Positions 10,740 through 23,200 of a stretch of DNA of 64,000 nt are shown piece after piece. The DNA is taken from NCBI GenBank assembly GCA_023055355.1, contig JALJCS010000002.1, positions 78,759,001-78,823,000 of the forward strand. The letters run 5' to 3'. The notes beneath the pieces are model-generated. The model worked only from the letters and a program-made list of their open reading frames with translations, searched no databases and was not told the DNA's origin. Origin of the DNA: Agelaius tricolor (lineage: Eukaryota > Chordata > Aves > Passeriformes > Icteridae). The position numbers and the translations under genes were made by a program. How positions within the stretch are numbered: the first letter of the stretch is position 1; each line of letters starts with the position of its first letter.

Positions 10740-11070
10740 GGGAGACCCGCGGGGTCGACCCTGCCCCGGGCCCGGCCACCGCCCGGCCCGCTCTACCCTC
10801 TGCCAGGCCTTTCCCGGCTCTCAGCGGACGGCGCTGCCCCAGCCGGCGCTCCCGGGAGCGCGGACCCCGGTGCCTGCCCGGCCGTCCTGGCTGCGGCCCT
10901 CCTGATTCCGTCGCTCCCGCCGCCACTGCCCGCTCAGCCGGTTGTGTTCCGTAGCTCCCGTGGAGAGGAAGCGCCTCTGGACTGGTTCCGTAAGCCCAGC
11001 AGACCCAGGGTCTGCGTGTGCACCCACGGGAGGTTTTGCACAAACGCTGCTTGGTGGTGGTGCTGTAGCG

Positions 11071-11100
11071 ATGGCGCTCATTGGAGCTGAGGATTCCTGA
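11071..11100 (+). CDS. Upstream ORF, 9 codons
   Basis: ATG with G at -3 and G at +4 opens MALIGAEDS, then TGA, 143 nt before the TAF2 start. It would be removed if the candidate leader intron (GTAAGC at 10990 to CAG at 11241) is spliced. Confidence 0.35.
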   Translation: MALIGAEDS

Positions 11101-11129
11101 CTGCCGGGGGGTCGCACATCGCTGAGGAG

Positions 11130-11180
11130 ATGAGAGATCAAATACGGCGTGACACGGGGGAAAATCGAAGGACCCGCTGA
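11130..11180 (+). CDS. Upstream ORF, 16 codons
   Basis: ATG opens MRDQIRRDTGENRRTR, then TGA at 11178-11180. It is one of several short ORFs closing before the TAF2 start codon. It is not known to be translated. Confidence 0.3.
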   Translation: MRDQIRRDTGENRRTR

Positions 11181-11242
11181 GGGAGGATGATGTTGATGCC
11201 AGTCTGACGGTCAGCAGAGCGTGTTTAGTGCTGCGGTTCAGG

Positions 11243-11295
11243 ATGAATAGGAAGAAAGGAGACAAAGGATTTGAAAGCCCAAGACCCTATAAATT
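11243..11295 (+). CDS. TAF2: TAF2 coding exon 1
   Basis: The exon encodes [17 protein letters not shown] plus two bases of a Leu codon. No GT donor keeps the frame open; the next bases are ATAAGTATCC. Joining to 12729 gives the conserved PYKLTHQVV. Confidence 0.88.
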
Positions 11296-14200
11296 ATAAG
11301 TATCCATTTTTTTAAATTGTTATACTTGAAACCAATGCACACTGAATCAGGCCAAAGGCTGATTAATAATGATTTATTTAAGAAGGAGCTGTTGCTTGTG
11401 GTGTAGCTTGCATTCAGAAAAGGTGTGTTGCAGATAAATGTTTGAGTGTGTAAATGGACTTAGTCATGAGCAGCAAGTCTGTCAAACATGCAGTCTCATA
11501 AAGATATTTACATTATGCTCTTCAAACTTTGGACGTCTCTTCACGCAGTGTCAGTACTAAAGACCATACTACGATGTTCCTTCCATATGTAATGCTGTGT
11601 CAAAAAGCCCTTTTGACTTAAGGGCTTTTTATGTGTAAAAAAAAATGTTTGCCTTTGCAGCAAGCCGCTTTGTTAAGCAAATTGTTGTTTTCACACATTC
11701 ACTATTTGGCTTGTAGCCAAGCTACAAAGCAGTTGGTGGTGGATTTCAGTACATTTTAATAGATTTCTTGTTATACCTCTTTGATTCTTTTATAAATCTG
11801 TTACACAAATGTATTTCTAAGTAGAATCAGTCTTCTCATACACACTTAATGTAAGTAACATATGAATCCATTTTTAGATGTAATTCTCTTGTAAGAATTT
11901 TTTTATCTCACCTGAAGCAATGTCAGTTCTTAATGCACAGGATATGTGCAGATAAAGCATGATTTGTCACAAAACTTGAATTATTTCAAGGTTTTGTCTT
12001 GAGTCATGAAATGCACTGCTGTAAAGATGACACCCACTACAGAAAATTGTACAGAAATAACTTAGAGGATTTTTAAAAAGTTGGCATTATATTATCTCCT
12101 ACCTTTTAAATCAGTTTTATTTGCCAGGAGTTCTAATATGTTACTCAAAGTTTAAGCAAATGCATTTGACTAGTATAAAATACCTATCTTGATTCATGTA
12201 TTAGCATTATTTGAAATTATAAATTCTTATGGCATGCTAATTGTAAAAGCACATACTGTACCTTTTAATGTGTAATACCTGCTTATATAAATGATGTATG
12301 AGTGTCAGCTTTCTGCAGGTCTCTGATTGCAAGCCTTATAGCTCATGCCATTTCTGATACTACTCATCACTACAATGTTAGACCTGGACACTGCCATTTG
12401 TAATTCTTTATTGTTACATACAAATAGGTGGTGTTCAAAAATTGTGTTATCTTCCTGTATTACTGGTAATGTTCATCCTGGTATGATACTGTGTTTGATT
12501 TTTTTGGAGGACTTTCCTGACATTGTGGATAACCTCTATTCATTATGTGGTTTAGACTGCATAAAAGATTGAGACAATCATTAATGATTTTTATAGAAGT
12601 ATATTCTATTGGCTGTATTTATGTACATATATCCTCTGTGGCTCTCTGTTAAACTGGGTTAAAGTATTATTTTAAATGCTGGCATTTGTGCAAAACCTTA
12701 CTTTGCTTTTTTGTTTTTCTTCCAGCACAACTCATCAGGTAGTTTGTATCAACAACATAAATTTTCAGAGAAAGTCTGTTGTAGTAAGTATTTCTTAATA
12801 AAGTGTGAAGTAGAAATTAAGTGTCTGGATTTTCTTCATACTTTTAGAGGAAAAAACTGCACTCACAAGCTATTTATGCTGTTCAGCTACTTTATATGTT
12901 ATACTTTCTAATCTGATGCTTCTCATAAGTCTGTCATTGCTTGAGATAAAGTTCTTTCTAATTGTGAGCACTTCTAGAAAAAGATTTCTAAATGAAAGCT
13001 GCTGCATTGTAAATATTATGGAGCAATTTGCAGTTCAGAATTCATGCTCACACTGTGTTAGCTGATGTTTGGGATAGACTTACAGAGTTTTCTACCTTGT
13101 ATATGAGTTCACTTGGGCTTTGAAGAGACTTTCATCATTTCAGGCCTAAAGTCTTCAAGGGTCTTTGTCAATTTACATATCTGGTTAAAAGGATTCTGCT
13201 TAGGTTTTAAGAATTCTTGTCTCAAATTCAAGTACCAAAACATAGGGATGCTAATAACTTGAAATCTGGTCAATAGAGGCAGATTTTTTCCAGTAAAACG
13301 GGCATGATTGTCAGTCACATTGAATTTTTTGCTTTGTCTGTTTCATTTACAGCTGGAAAAATTCACCTGTTAAATTACATGAAGGAAAGTGTAGAAAATC
13401 TAAAGGGCAATTCATTTTCCTTTTTAAATATGAAAATATCATCTTTATACCAGTGATTTTTTTAAATTGTATTAGTAATAATTTTTTTATATCTCTCTAC
13501 TTTTTAAGTTGTTAAAGATTTTACAGAAGATTTTGATTTGTGTTTTCATAGGGTTATGTGGAACTCACAATATTTCCCACAGTGGCAAACCTGAACAGAA
13601 TCAAGCTGAACAGTAAACAGTGCCGGATTTACAGAGTGAGAGTCAATGATTTAGAAGCAGCTTTCATCTATAATGATCCCACACTGGAGGTCTGTCACCA
13701 TGAGTCAAAGCAGTAAGTGGTGTGTTTAAGACTCTGCAGATGGAGTGTTTTCTGTTGCTCTTAAGTATAACCTATTCTCTTTTAAGTCAAATTTTACCTG
13801 GTAATTTCCTAATGGTAACCTTTGGTCTGGTCTAATTTTGGGGAAGTATTTTGGCAATAATTTTGACTCTTACACTAGTCTTCTTTAGAGTTTCTTCTGC
13901 TCATTTATCTTTGTATTGTTTTGTGAAAGTATCAAAAATTATCCTATAAAGCACTTACTGGGGAAAAAAGGCCTTGGATTTGATCTGTGTGCTCGAGACA
14001 GACACTGTGTATTCTTTTTTTCATCAGTTATGCAAGAGCTTCAATAATTCAGTTTGCAAATACGGTGTTCATTTATATAGGACACTGAATTTATTATCAG
14101 AGTTATGAAATTTTCTTTGAGTCTTGATACTGAACCACTTGAGTATATTAATTCTGTAATTCTGTTTGCTCTGTGACTTGATGTTTTTGTTGTTGACTCT

Positions 14201-17200
14201 ATTGCTCATTATGTCAAAAATTCAGAATCCTTTATTGTAGGGATTCTAGACTGTTGTGAAGTGCTAGAAAGTAAAGCTATTGGCCTTTCCTAAGGAATCA
14301 AACTTTCATTATTTATTGTTGTAGATAACAGTATAAGTCCTAGAACCTGAACTCACTTCAAAATTTGAAAGGCAAAGTTTCAAATTTCTTCAACGTCTCA
14401 TATTGAAGATTATGTTCAAAATCATGTGGCATTCTGTATGTTCTGGGGAACTGATATGGGAAGGGGCTTTAGCAAAAGATCTTGTAGCCATTTCATTTTT
14501 GGTGAGAGCATGATGGGCAAATGTTTTCCCTAGATAATCTCTTTTGATTTGCTGGAACGTTGATATTCTCACACCTTCTTTTGGCTGGCTTGGTTGAATT
14601 TACAATTTGCTGAATTGTTGAAAAACTTCTAGTGAAAGTGTTGTTTAACAGCAGCTGATTAAAAAAATCAGTCCTTTAGGCTGCAAAAGACTGGCTGAAA
14701 TAATCTAGTCCAGGTCCCCTCACATGGGGTCAGGTAGAATCGATTCCACAGGGCTGTGTGCATTTGGGTTTTGAGTATCTTTGGGGATGGAATCTCTGCA
14801 GTCTCTCCAGGCAACTCTCTCCACTGCTGATGACCTCCCCAGTAAAAAGCATTCCCTCATATTCTGATAGAATTTCATGTGTTTTAGCTTACATCCACTG
14901 ACAGGAGCAGACACAGGGGGCATGAACTGAGACATAGGAGGTTCCCTCTGAACATCAAGAAACAGTTTTTACTGTGAGGGTGACTGAACACTGGGATAAC
15001 TTATTCAGAGAGACTGTGGAGTCTCTATCCTTGGAAATATTCAAGTCATCTGGATGTGCTCCTGAGCACCTGATTGTAGGTGACCCTGTTGGAGCTTAGG
15101 GGTTGGACTAGACAACCTTCAGAAATTGCTTCCAACCTCAGCCATTCTGTGATTCTGTAATAACTGGAATCCTGTGTAACTCCTGGAAGATGTGAAAAAG
15201 GAGCAGCATTTCAAATTATAAGAGTGAGCACTCCCATTATGTTAAAAAAGGGATTAGGAGAGAGTATTCTGTCATTTTGTGGAGAAGGTGAGGGGTTTTT
15301 TGTTCAAACTATTCAAACTTAATGGAAAATCTCTGTATTTTATAATTCTTATGTTATTCATAGTTATGAAAGACAGAGGTCACTAAATATTCATAACAAA
15401 AAACTAGTATGCCTCTTTCTGTATCTCAGAAATTAAAGGCAATGTGAGTTACAAAATATTAGATGAAATTAGCTGTATTTTTCCATTAAAATACCTGGTC
15501 ACAGTTGGGTAGTTTAATACAGTATCTCTGCTCTTTAGGCAGGATTGCAAGTAGAATTACTAGAAATCTAAAAACTCTAGAATTAGTACCTCAAAAAAAT
15601 CATCAGTGTGTTTTCTCTGCCCTTCTTTACAAAGAGCTGCTTCTAGAAACAGTGGTTTGTGACAGTAGTCTTCAGTCTTTATATCAAATCATACTACTCT
15701 AACACTAGTCTTTCTATCTAATCATCTGGTCATCTCTTCCAGGTTCTCATTTGTTATGGCAAGTTTGGTGATGATGTCCTTTGTGCTCTTGCAGCTGAAC
15801 TAGGTGCAGCAGTTATTTTGAGCGGGACACAGATTAGACATGATGGTTTGTTTCTGATCTTAGAGGGATCATTACCTTTTGCACAGTTTTCTTAAGTAGT
15901 CTGTTGAACTAGTAAATGGGAAATTAAGATGGTTCTTGGCAACCTGTTTATTTTAAATATTTTGTTTTCAATCTTTAATTTTCCCTGTGGTGTGTAAAAA
16001 GTATAAGTTTGGGTTATAAGATTGTACATACAAACATCTTCTTTTGTTTTGATAATGCTTTTAGTTTCTTAGATGTTGTTTTCTATGAGACTTAAAATCA
16101 TAGAAATCATTGAAATTAGAAAAGATCCATAAGATCATTGTCATATGTCCCAGCCATCAACCCAGCACCACCATGAGCAGTAAATCATGTCTTCAGGGGC
16201 CATGTCCACAAGTTTTTTGAACACTTTCTAGAATGGTGACTCCATCATTTCCCTGGGCAGTCTGTTCCAACCTTTACAGTCTTGTCTATGAAGAAATTTT
16301 TTCCTAGCAGGTTATCTGGGGCATAAGTATTTAAAAAATGTATTAATTTAATGGACACTTCTCTACCATTTTATCAAAGTTAAAATAATCTGAAGACTTC
16401 TTACTCCCTTAGTTAGCAACAGAATTCTATTTAAAATGAAAAATTCTGTATGGAGTAAAGATTAAAAAACCTGCTACAGTGTCTCTGACTTGAAAGGTTA
16501 TGTTTGCTGATAGGACGTTAAGAGAAGTGGTTCACTGTTATGTTGTGCAAATTTTGGCATGCAAGAAAACAATTAAAAGAGGATTGAGAAATTCAGCTTT
16601 ATGTATAACACAATTCTGTCTTCAGAATTCTGGCTTCGCTATGATGTTCTTTGCTACTTCTTGGTGAGATGTGTGAGATCACCTCTTTGTATTCTGAATT
16701 GAAATATTCACCTTGTTTTCAGTTGCAACAGTACTATTGTGTTTTAGCATATTTGAGGAAAAAAATGATTGACACGTGTTCTCTGTCTTTTCACATTTTC
16801 ACTGTTGAAGAAGGTGAAACAATTTTTTTCAGTCATGTATTTTTTCAGTTCCCCTGAATATTAGAAAAACTCTTACTAAAAAAGTAATTAAAATCTGTGA
16901 AATTTGTAGGAAAGTTTAGAAGCCATTAGCACGTTAAATATAATTTTAGCTTTGATGCCATTTTCATATCAGAATAGATGGATGAACTTAGATAATGCAG
17001 TCACTTCCTTCCTGACTGAGCAAACACCTGAACAAGGGTATAAGGTATGAAATAATCCACAGTGCTTTACTGTGTGTACACAAGATGGCAGAGAATCCCA
17101 TTTTACTTGTGCTTTTGAGAAGAGTTTCAAATCTTCTGGAGACTGCATGTAGTGTTGGAGAGTGCCTATTTGGGTCATGTTTTGGGGCTGCTGTTTTTGA

Positions 17201-20200
17201 GTGTTACAGTTGCCTATCCTCCTCATCTTTCTTTTTCTTGTAAATTGTGTTTTGATTCCGTCAGTATAAGAGAAATAAGCTTGCTTTTTCTGGGCTATAC
17301 TTCTACATTCTATGTAGAAATTCCAGTACATATTCTGAATACTGAGACAACTGCTTGTATCTCAGCCCTATTTATTTAAAACTGACAAAGGAGATATATT
17401 TTTTCCTTAATCTTATGGTTGAGATTGTAAACTGTTAAATAGGTGCAGCAAAAGTTTGGGTGCAGTGGTTTGATCTGTGATAAGTGAAGTTTGTGAGGAT
17501 CCTGTTGTGCCTGCTTATGTGCTTCACCTTTATGAGATAATTAGGATGCCAGGCTGAGGAGCTGTTGCATTTTACTGTTATTATTGTGTAATGGAAGCTA
17601 TGTTTTTGTATAGCTAGCTAACGTTCACATAATGCTTTCCTGTGTATTGCTGGTTCATTTGTCTTTTTTTTAGCCTGAAGCCTGTAGTATTTAAACATTA
17701 CAAATATGAAGATGTTCTGATATCCTCTGACTTCACTGTTGCTTTAGTTACAAGCAGCAGTAAGCTGTGAGAGGGAGCAGTGTGGTAGCCTTAAGGGCAC
17801 GTCTGTCTTGCAGTATTTTTTCTTCTGGGAAGTCAATGATCAAGCCTTTAGACTTCGTACAAAATAGAAAAATTTCTGGTGGACTGAGCATGTGTTGCCT
17901 TGCTGCAATAAATAGCCTTTATTTACACTGATATAATGCTTGTCTAATGCTTGAAAATTCATTATAGACTTTGTTAGAAATGAACAAAGTGTCGTGGCCA
18001 GGACATAATTCATTTTTACAGTAGTTAGGAGCAGAGAAAGGCTAAGATCTGGAGATTATTCTCTACCATCTTCTCTTATTTTCCAGGGATGGGAAAAAGG
18101 CTTGCTTCCAGATCCCATAGCATGGCAGGGGGTCAGGTGTTTTTATGAGTTACCTGGGGTGAGCAATACCATGTGAAACAGTCACCTCTTTTCTCATACA
18201 TATTGTCATTGGTATTGTTACTGTTACTATTTGTTTCTTATTTCATTGTTGTCTCTTGTAAATTGTTCTTATCTCAATCCATAAACTTTACCTTTTGTGG
18301 CTCCAGTTCTCCTCTGCAGCCCACCACAGAGGCAGGGTGGAGAGATAGAGTGGCACGTGGTTTGAAGTAGTTTCAGTGGAAACACTAAATGGGACCATTC
18401 CTAGACCATGACACAAAGGTGCACAGCACTTTTGAAAAGAGATGACAAAGCCCTTAAACATGACCAGGAATGAAAATTAGGTTTTTCAGCAAAGGTTCAA
18501 ATCATTGCCCTAATAATAAATCACCTATCTGTGCATGTATTATATCTTTTACATGGTGTATCATGTATGTACTCCAATATCAAGTGCTTATTCTATATGG
18601 GAAGCAAAGTAAAATAGTAATTGAATTACTGGTTATGAAGAGTAATGCATTACAGGCAGAGCAAATAACTTATTTTGCCAAGTTGATGTTAAGTACTGTA
18701 GGAAAACAGTGGTTTATAGACTATATGTTTGGCACATACATTTGTAGCACTGGTGCAGCTACTAATATCAATTTAGTAATTTTAAAAAATAAATGTCTGT
18801 AGCATTGCTTCTTTACAGTTGCTCAAGCTGCATGGCCTTGGGCTGTAATTGACAGTGTTTGGGGTGAATGCTGATAACAGAATGTATCTCTGTTGGGAAA
18901 AGTCCATGAATACATATTTGTTTTTTCATTGTCAATCTACACTTAGCATTAGGAAAATTTATCATTGTTCCTTGGACTGTAACTTCTGGCTTGTGCTCTG
19001 TTTTTCTTAAAATGGCCATATGTAGTTTATTGAGAATAGTTCACTCTATGAAAAGATTAATTTGTGGTACTATGCCTTTAATGGATTCCTTTTACAATGA
19101 ATCACCCATTTGAACTAGAACACCGCACAAAAATAGAAATATAAGAATAGACTTGTTTTCCATAAAATGTTAAGCTCTGGAGTCTCCCTACTTTGCTGTA
19201 AAATCATAACCTTTTCCTGTCTGTGAACACAGTGATGTTTAAAGTGTAGCTACAAGCTCATCATAATTCTCAAAGTTTGAACAAATTCTCACTGTGTAGG
19301 AAAGGGATCCCTGTCAATAATAGTCAATTTTCAGAAACAGTTTGGAGTAAAATTAAGCACAGTCTAACAGAATGTTACTGTGGTTTTCTGTTGCTAGCTT
19401 TTTTTTGATTACTTATAGTTCTTAGTCATGCAGACTCTTTTTAAATTGAGTTTTCCCAGTGGTATTTGTTTGCCTTTATATAAGGTATAGGGTGCCATTT
19501 GGAGGACAGCTTAAAGCAACTTTGCTCAGGGAGGTTCTTTGACCCCTCAGTATGACAGATCAACTAAAAGCTGCCTGATTAGAAAAAAAGGACTTACTTT
19601 CCCATTTGACACTCTCAGCTGCATCCCTACAGGATCAGATGAACATTCTCCTTAGTGGGTGAGGTAGTAGTGATGTGTGAGTGAGGCTAAGAGGCAGCAC
19701 ATCAGCTGGAGTTTAAGTGGGCTGGAATTGTTTTGGAGCTATACCTGAAGTTATACTTTATTCCAGGGTACAAACTGAACCTTTTCCTTTTAAAACTTGT
19801 TGGCATTATATCCTACCTTTAGGTATAGTTAAGTGTGAAAAAGGAAAAGAAAAATATATTTAAACTTGATGTTTGTGAGTTTCTCTACTGAAATGTCCCA
19901 CTTGCTATTCAGAAGCTTTCAAGCAATGTAGAAAAGTTTACTGCTCCTGAAATTCTCAGCCTTGGTAGTGGTGCCAGGGAATTTGTGCACTATTATTGCC
20001 AAAGATGAAGAACTACATGAAAATATGTTCTCAATATATTTTAGAGTTTTAGCAAAATTTTTTATAGCTGTGCAAGACTCGGAATATTAAGCAGGGTATT
20101 TGACATACCTAGACATACAGAATGCTGGTGGTGGCATGGTTAATTACACTTTGTTCTTCCATGTAAGGTACTGTAATGTGGGTCGCTTTCTCCATGGATG

Positions 20201-23200
20201 GTGAATGGAGAATGGTTAGATGAGAGCAAAATCCTGAAATGAGATCATGTCTGCTTTGTGTAGACTTCAGATTCCATGGAAGGTGGAGTCCTCAGCCAAA
20301 AGTTAATTTACTCCATTGTAGTGCAGTAATCCTGCACCTGGGTCAGGACAGCGGCCAGTATCAGTACAGGCTGGGGGATGAAGGGATTGCAGGCAGCCCT
20401 GCAGAGAAGGACTTAAGGGTGCTGATGGATGAGAGGCTCAGCATGAGCTGGCAGTGTTCATTTGCACCCCACAAAGCCAGCGGTGTCCTGGGCTGTATCA
20501 CCAGCAGTGTGGGCAGCAGGGTTAGGGAGGGGATTCTGCTCCTCTGCTCTGCTCTGCTAAGATCCCACCTGCAGTGCTGTGTCCAGCTCTGAGGCCCTCA
20601 GCACAGAAGATCATGGAGCTGTTGGAGCAGATCCAGAGAAGGCCACCAGGATGGTAAGAGGGATGGAGCACCTGTCTGTGTGGAAAGGCAGAGGCAGTTG
20701 GGGTTGTTCAGCCTGGAGAAGATAACAGCTCTAGGAAGATCTTACTGCTACCTTTCAATACTTAGAGGGGGCTTTATAAAAAGGATGGGGCAGACTTTTT
20801 AGTAGGGCTTGTTACAGTAGGACAAAGGGTAAAGGTTTTAAACTAAAAGAAGGTAGGTTTGGACCAGGTGCAAGGAAGAACTCTCTTACTGTGAGGGCAG
20901 TGAAACCTTGGAACTGGTTTCCCAGGTGGTAGATGCCCCATTCCTGGAAACATTGGAGGTCTGGTTGGACAGGACTCTGAGCCACCTCATCTAGTGCAAG
21001 ATGTCCCTGTCCTCCCTCAGGAAAGTTGGATTAGATACTTTGGGAGGTCCCTTCCAACCCAGAGTGTTCTGTGGCTCTGTGATTCCATGACTGCTTTTTT
21101 GCTTGATTGTGTCCTGCTTGTGCTTGGATTCATCAGCAGTACCTAAATTCTGTGGAAAAGGTGATAAGTTAGTCAAACACTTTCTCTTCTGGTATAGAGT
21201 TGTGTAAGCTTTTGAAAAACTGCGTGTACTGGAGAATTAGAATTAAGAAAGATTTTGCTCCCATGCTTTAAACAGTTTAGAAATCCATTTTGAAAAAGTA
21301 TAAAAACTATCACATAAAACTGTAAAAGCAGGGTTATTTTTGAACTATTTAACAATAGTTAAATATAATCACATTAACTAATAAGGTAACATCCTGCTCA
21401 TAAGTACTTTAACAGAAGACATATGCTTGTTCCTGCTCATTTCAGCTCATTTCAGTAAAAAGCAATTAAACTAAGTCATAACTGAAGTAATGATCTGACT
21501 TTGTAGTGAAGTGAGCAGTTAATGAGCAGCTGATTTGTAGCAGTGTGGGGTTTAGATGGTGGATGCTGCTGCCTATTTCCCAAAGAGCATCTCCTGTGGA
21601 AAAGCAGCTTGGATGAGCATTCAGGCAAAGCAGTAAAGTCTACACTCACCACAGCTAGGTCAGCAGAGAGAGGCAGAAGGGCCTTTTGTTTGCTAAATTC
21701 CAGCCAAGGTTTATTCCAGCACAACAAATGGGAAATCAGGGACAGAAGACCAAGCCACGTGGTGTGCACAAGGTTAATTAGGGATCAGTGGCCAATGGTC
21801 TGAGGGCTCGGGGGTGGTACAGAGGGCAGGACAAAGGGTATTGCCCTACAGGGAAGATGGGGCTGGCCACCAGGGATACCACAACCAAGGAGGAAACAGG
21901 GAAAGGAGAAACCACAAGCATTAGGAACACGTGGGGAATGAAAACTGGGCTGGATTGGTGCTGGGAGGCTCCATGGGGAAGTCTTCTCTTTCAGCCTAGG
22001 TGCAGGCTCTGTGGTATATTCTTCCAGGGCAAGGCCCTGGGGATTTCCCTGAGGGGTTCAAAGGAATCCACACTGATACATAGTTGCTCAAACCTGATTA
22101 CAACAATTGTGTTTGCATCTTAAATAAATAACGGTACACTTTAAAAAAGAAGAATGTTTTGAAACTAAGAAGTATAGCACATATTTCTGTGTTTGTGTAT
22201 TAAGGCCAGAACTCTTAACATATTTTATGTGTTATTTACAAGTGCATTAAAAAACCCCTATTTCTATCCATCAAGCTAAAATCTTACATTTAGAAAAGCA
22301 AAATAAGAGCAAGATGGCAATATATGAGGATGCAGATCTTCAAGACAGAGCTTTAGAATAAAGATACAAATTTCATCCAAGATAAAACCCAGAATTTTTA
22401 ATTTCTATTGTAAATGTAGTTATTCTAAATGTAGTTAATTCTAATTGTAAATGTAAATTCTAAATGTAGTTATTACTCTTATTGGCAAGAAAACAACACT
22501 GAGCATTTCTCAATTTATTGGGAGTTATTGATGTTTAAGTCTTTTTGATTACAGATCACTTTTGCAAGAGCCATATTTTAAGTTCTGGTTGTTGAAATCT
22601 AATCTTTACTCCTTTTCTCTTCCACTCCTTTAAAAACAAAACAAAACACTTGGTTGTCCATGCACCTTGAAATTCAGTGCATAGAAACACAGTCTTAACA
22701 ACCACGGTTGTTTTTTGTGGTTCACCACAACTGTTCTTTAAGAATTAACTGGCTATTTCTGACAGGAGGAATCTCAACTATTTCTCCAATGCCTATGCCG
22801 CCGCTGTCAGTGCTGTGGACCCGGATGCTGGAAACGGAGAGCTCTGCATTAAGGTTCCCTCAGAGCTGTGGAAGCATGTTGATGGTAAAGAGACCATACT
22901 GAAAAATTAATTTAAATTTCAGAGTTGTCAGCTAGTTTGCTTAGGAAGATAGTAGCTTTGAAGAAATAGAAGTAGTGTTACATTATCTTATGAATTTGTG
23001 ATTACTGTTTCCTTTTTCCTCTCCACTTGAATTCTGAAAAATAATTTCACTTTTTGATTATAGGGAGGAGTGTTGCAAGGCTTCTTGACACTATATACAA
23101 ACATACTCTTGGGTGGTCATGACCCCAGGAGAATACTTGGGGAAGTGGGAATAATGAAACGTACTGGGGGTTAAATTGTAATTTTGAAGCTGCTTACAAT

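Larger units (their letters stand above)
10320..11000 (+). promoter_or_regulatory. TAF2: CpG-island promoter of TAF2
   Basis: The base composition turns sharply GC-rich with frequent CpG, unlike the surrounding A/T-rich DNA. Visible motifs include an NRF1-like CTGCGCAC (10461-10468), an ETS/GABPA-like CGGAAG (10711-10716), a (GCC)n run near 10560-10576, and a perfect YY1/TISU match (10694-10705). No TATA box was seen at a sensible distance. This fits the broad promoter of a housekeeping gene. The exact transcription start cannot be fixed from sequence alone. Confidence 0.8.
13713..22765 (+). other. TAF2: TAF2 intron 3 (9 kb)
   Basis: This is the largest intron of the gene in the window. It holds CR1 fragments (14655-15165, 16095-16315, 20325-21090), a solo LTR (17990-18413) and a GC-richer unassigned block (about 21540-22100). 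The rest is low-GC sequence in which nothing was recognised. Confidence 0.85.

Noticed and set aside
10669..11265. 198-codon open frame on the minus strand across the TAF2 promoter and leader
   Set aside because: Lies in GC-rich DNA where stops are rare, antisense to the TAF2 start, with low-complexity Arg/Ser/Pro-rich content and no recognisable domain.
11300..11305. GTATCC as a possible U12-type GT donor for TAF2 intron 1
   Set aside because: Using it would leave an in-frame TAA in exon 1 and the conserved KLTHQ would not form.
11602..11630. Rho-independent-terminator-like hairpin
   Set aside because: The form fits, but the sequence is a vertebrate intron where such terminators do not act; kept only as an inverted repeat.
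21173..21355. Minus-strand small ORF after the CR1 copy
   Set aside because: Short, A/T-rich, no recognisable protein, no promoter or splice context.
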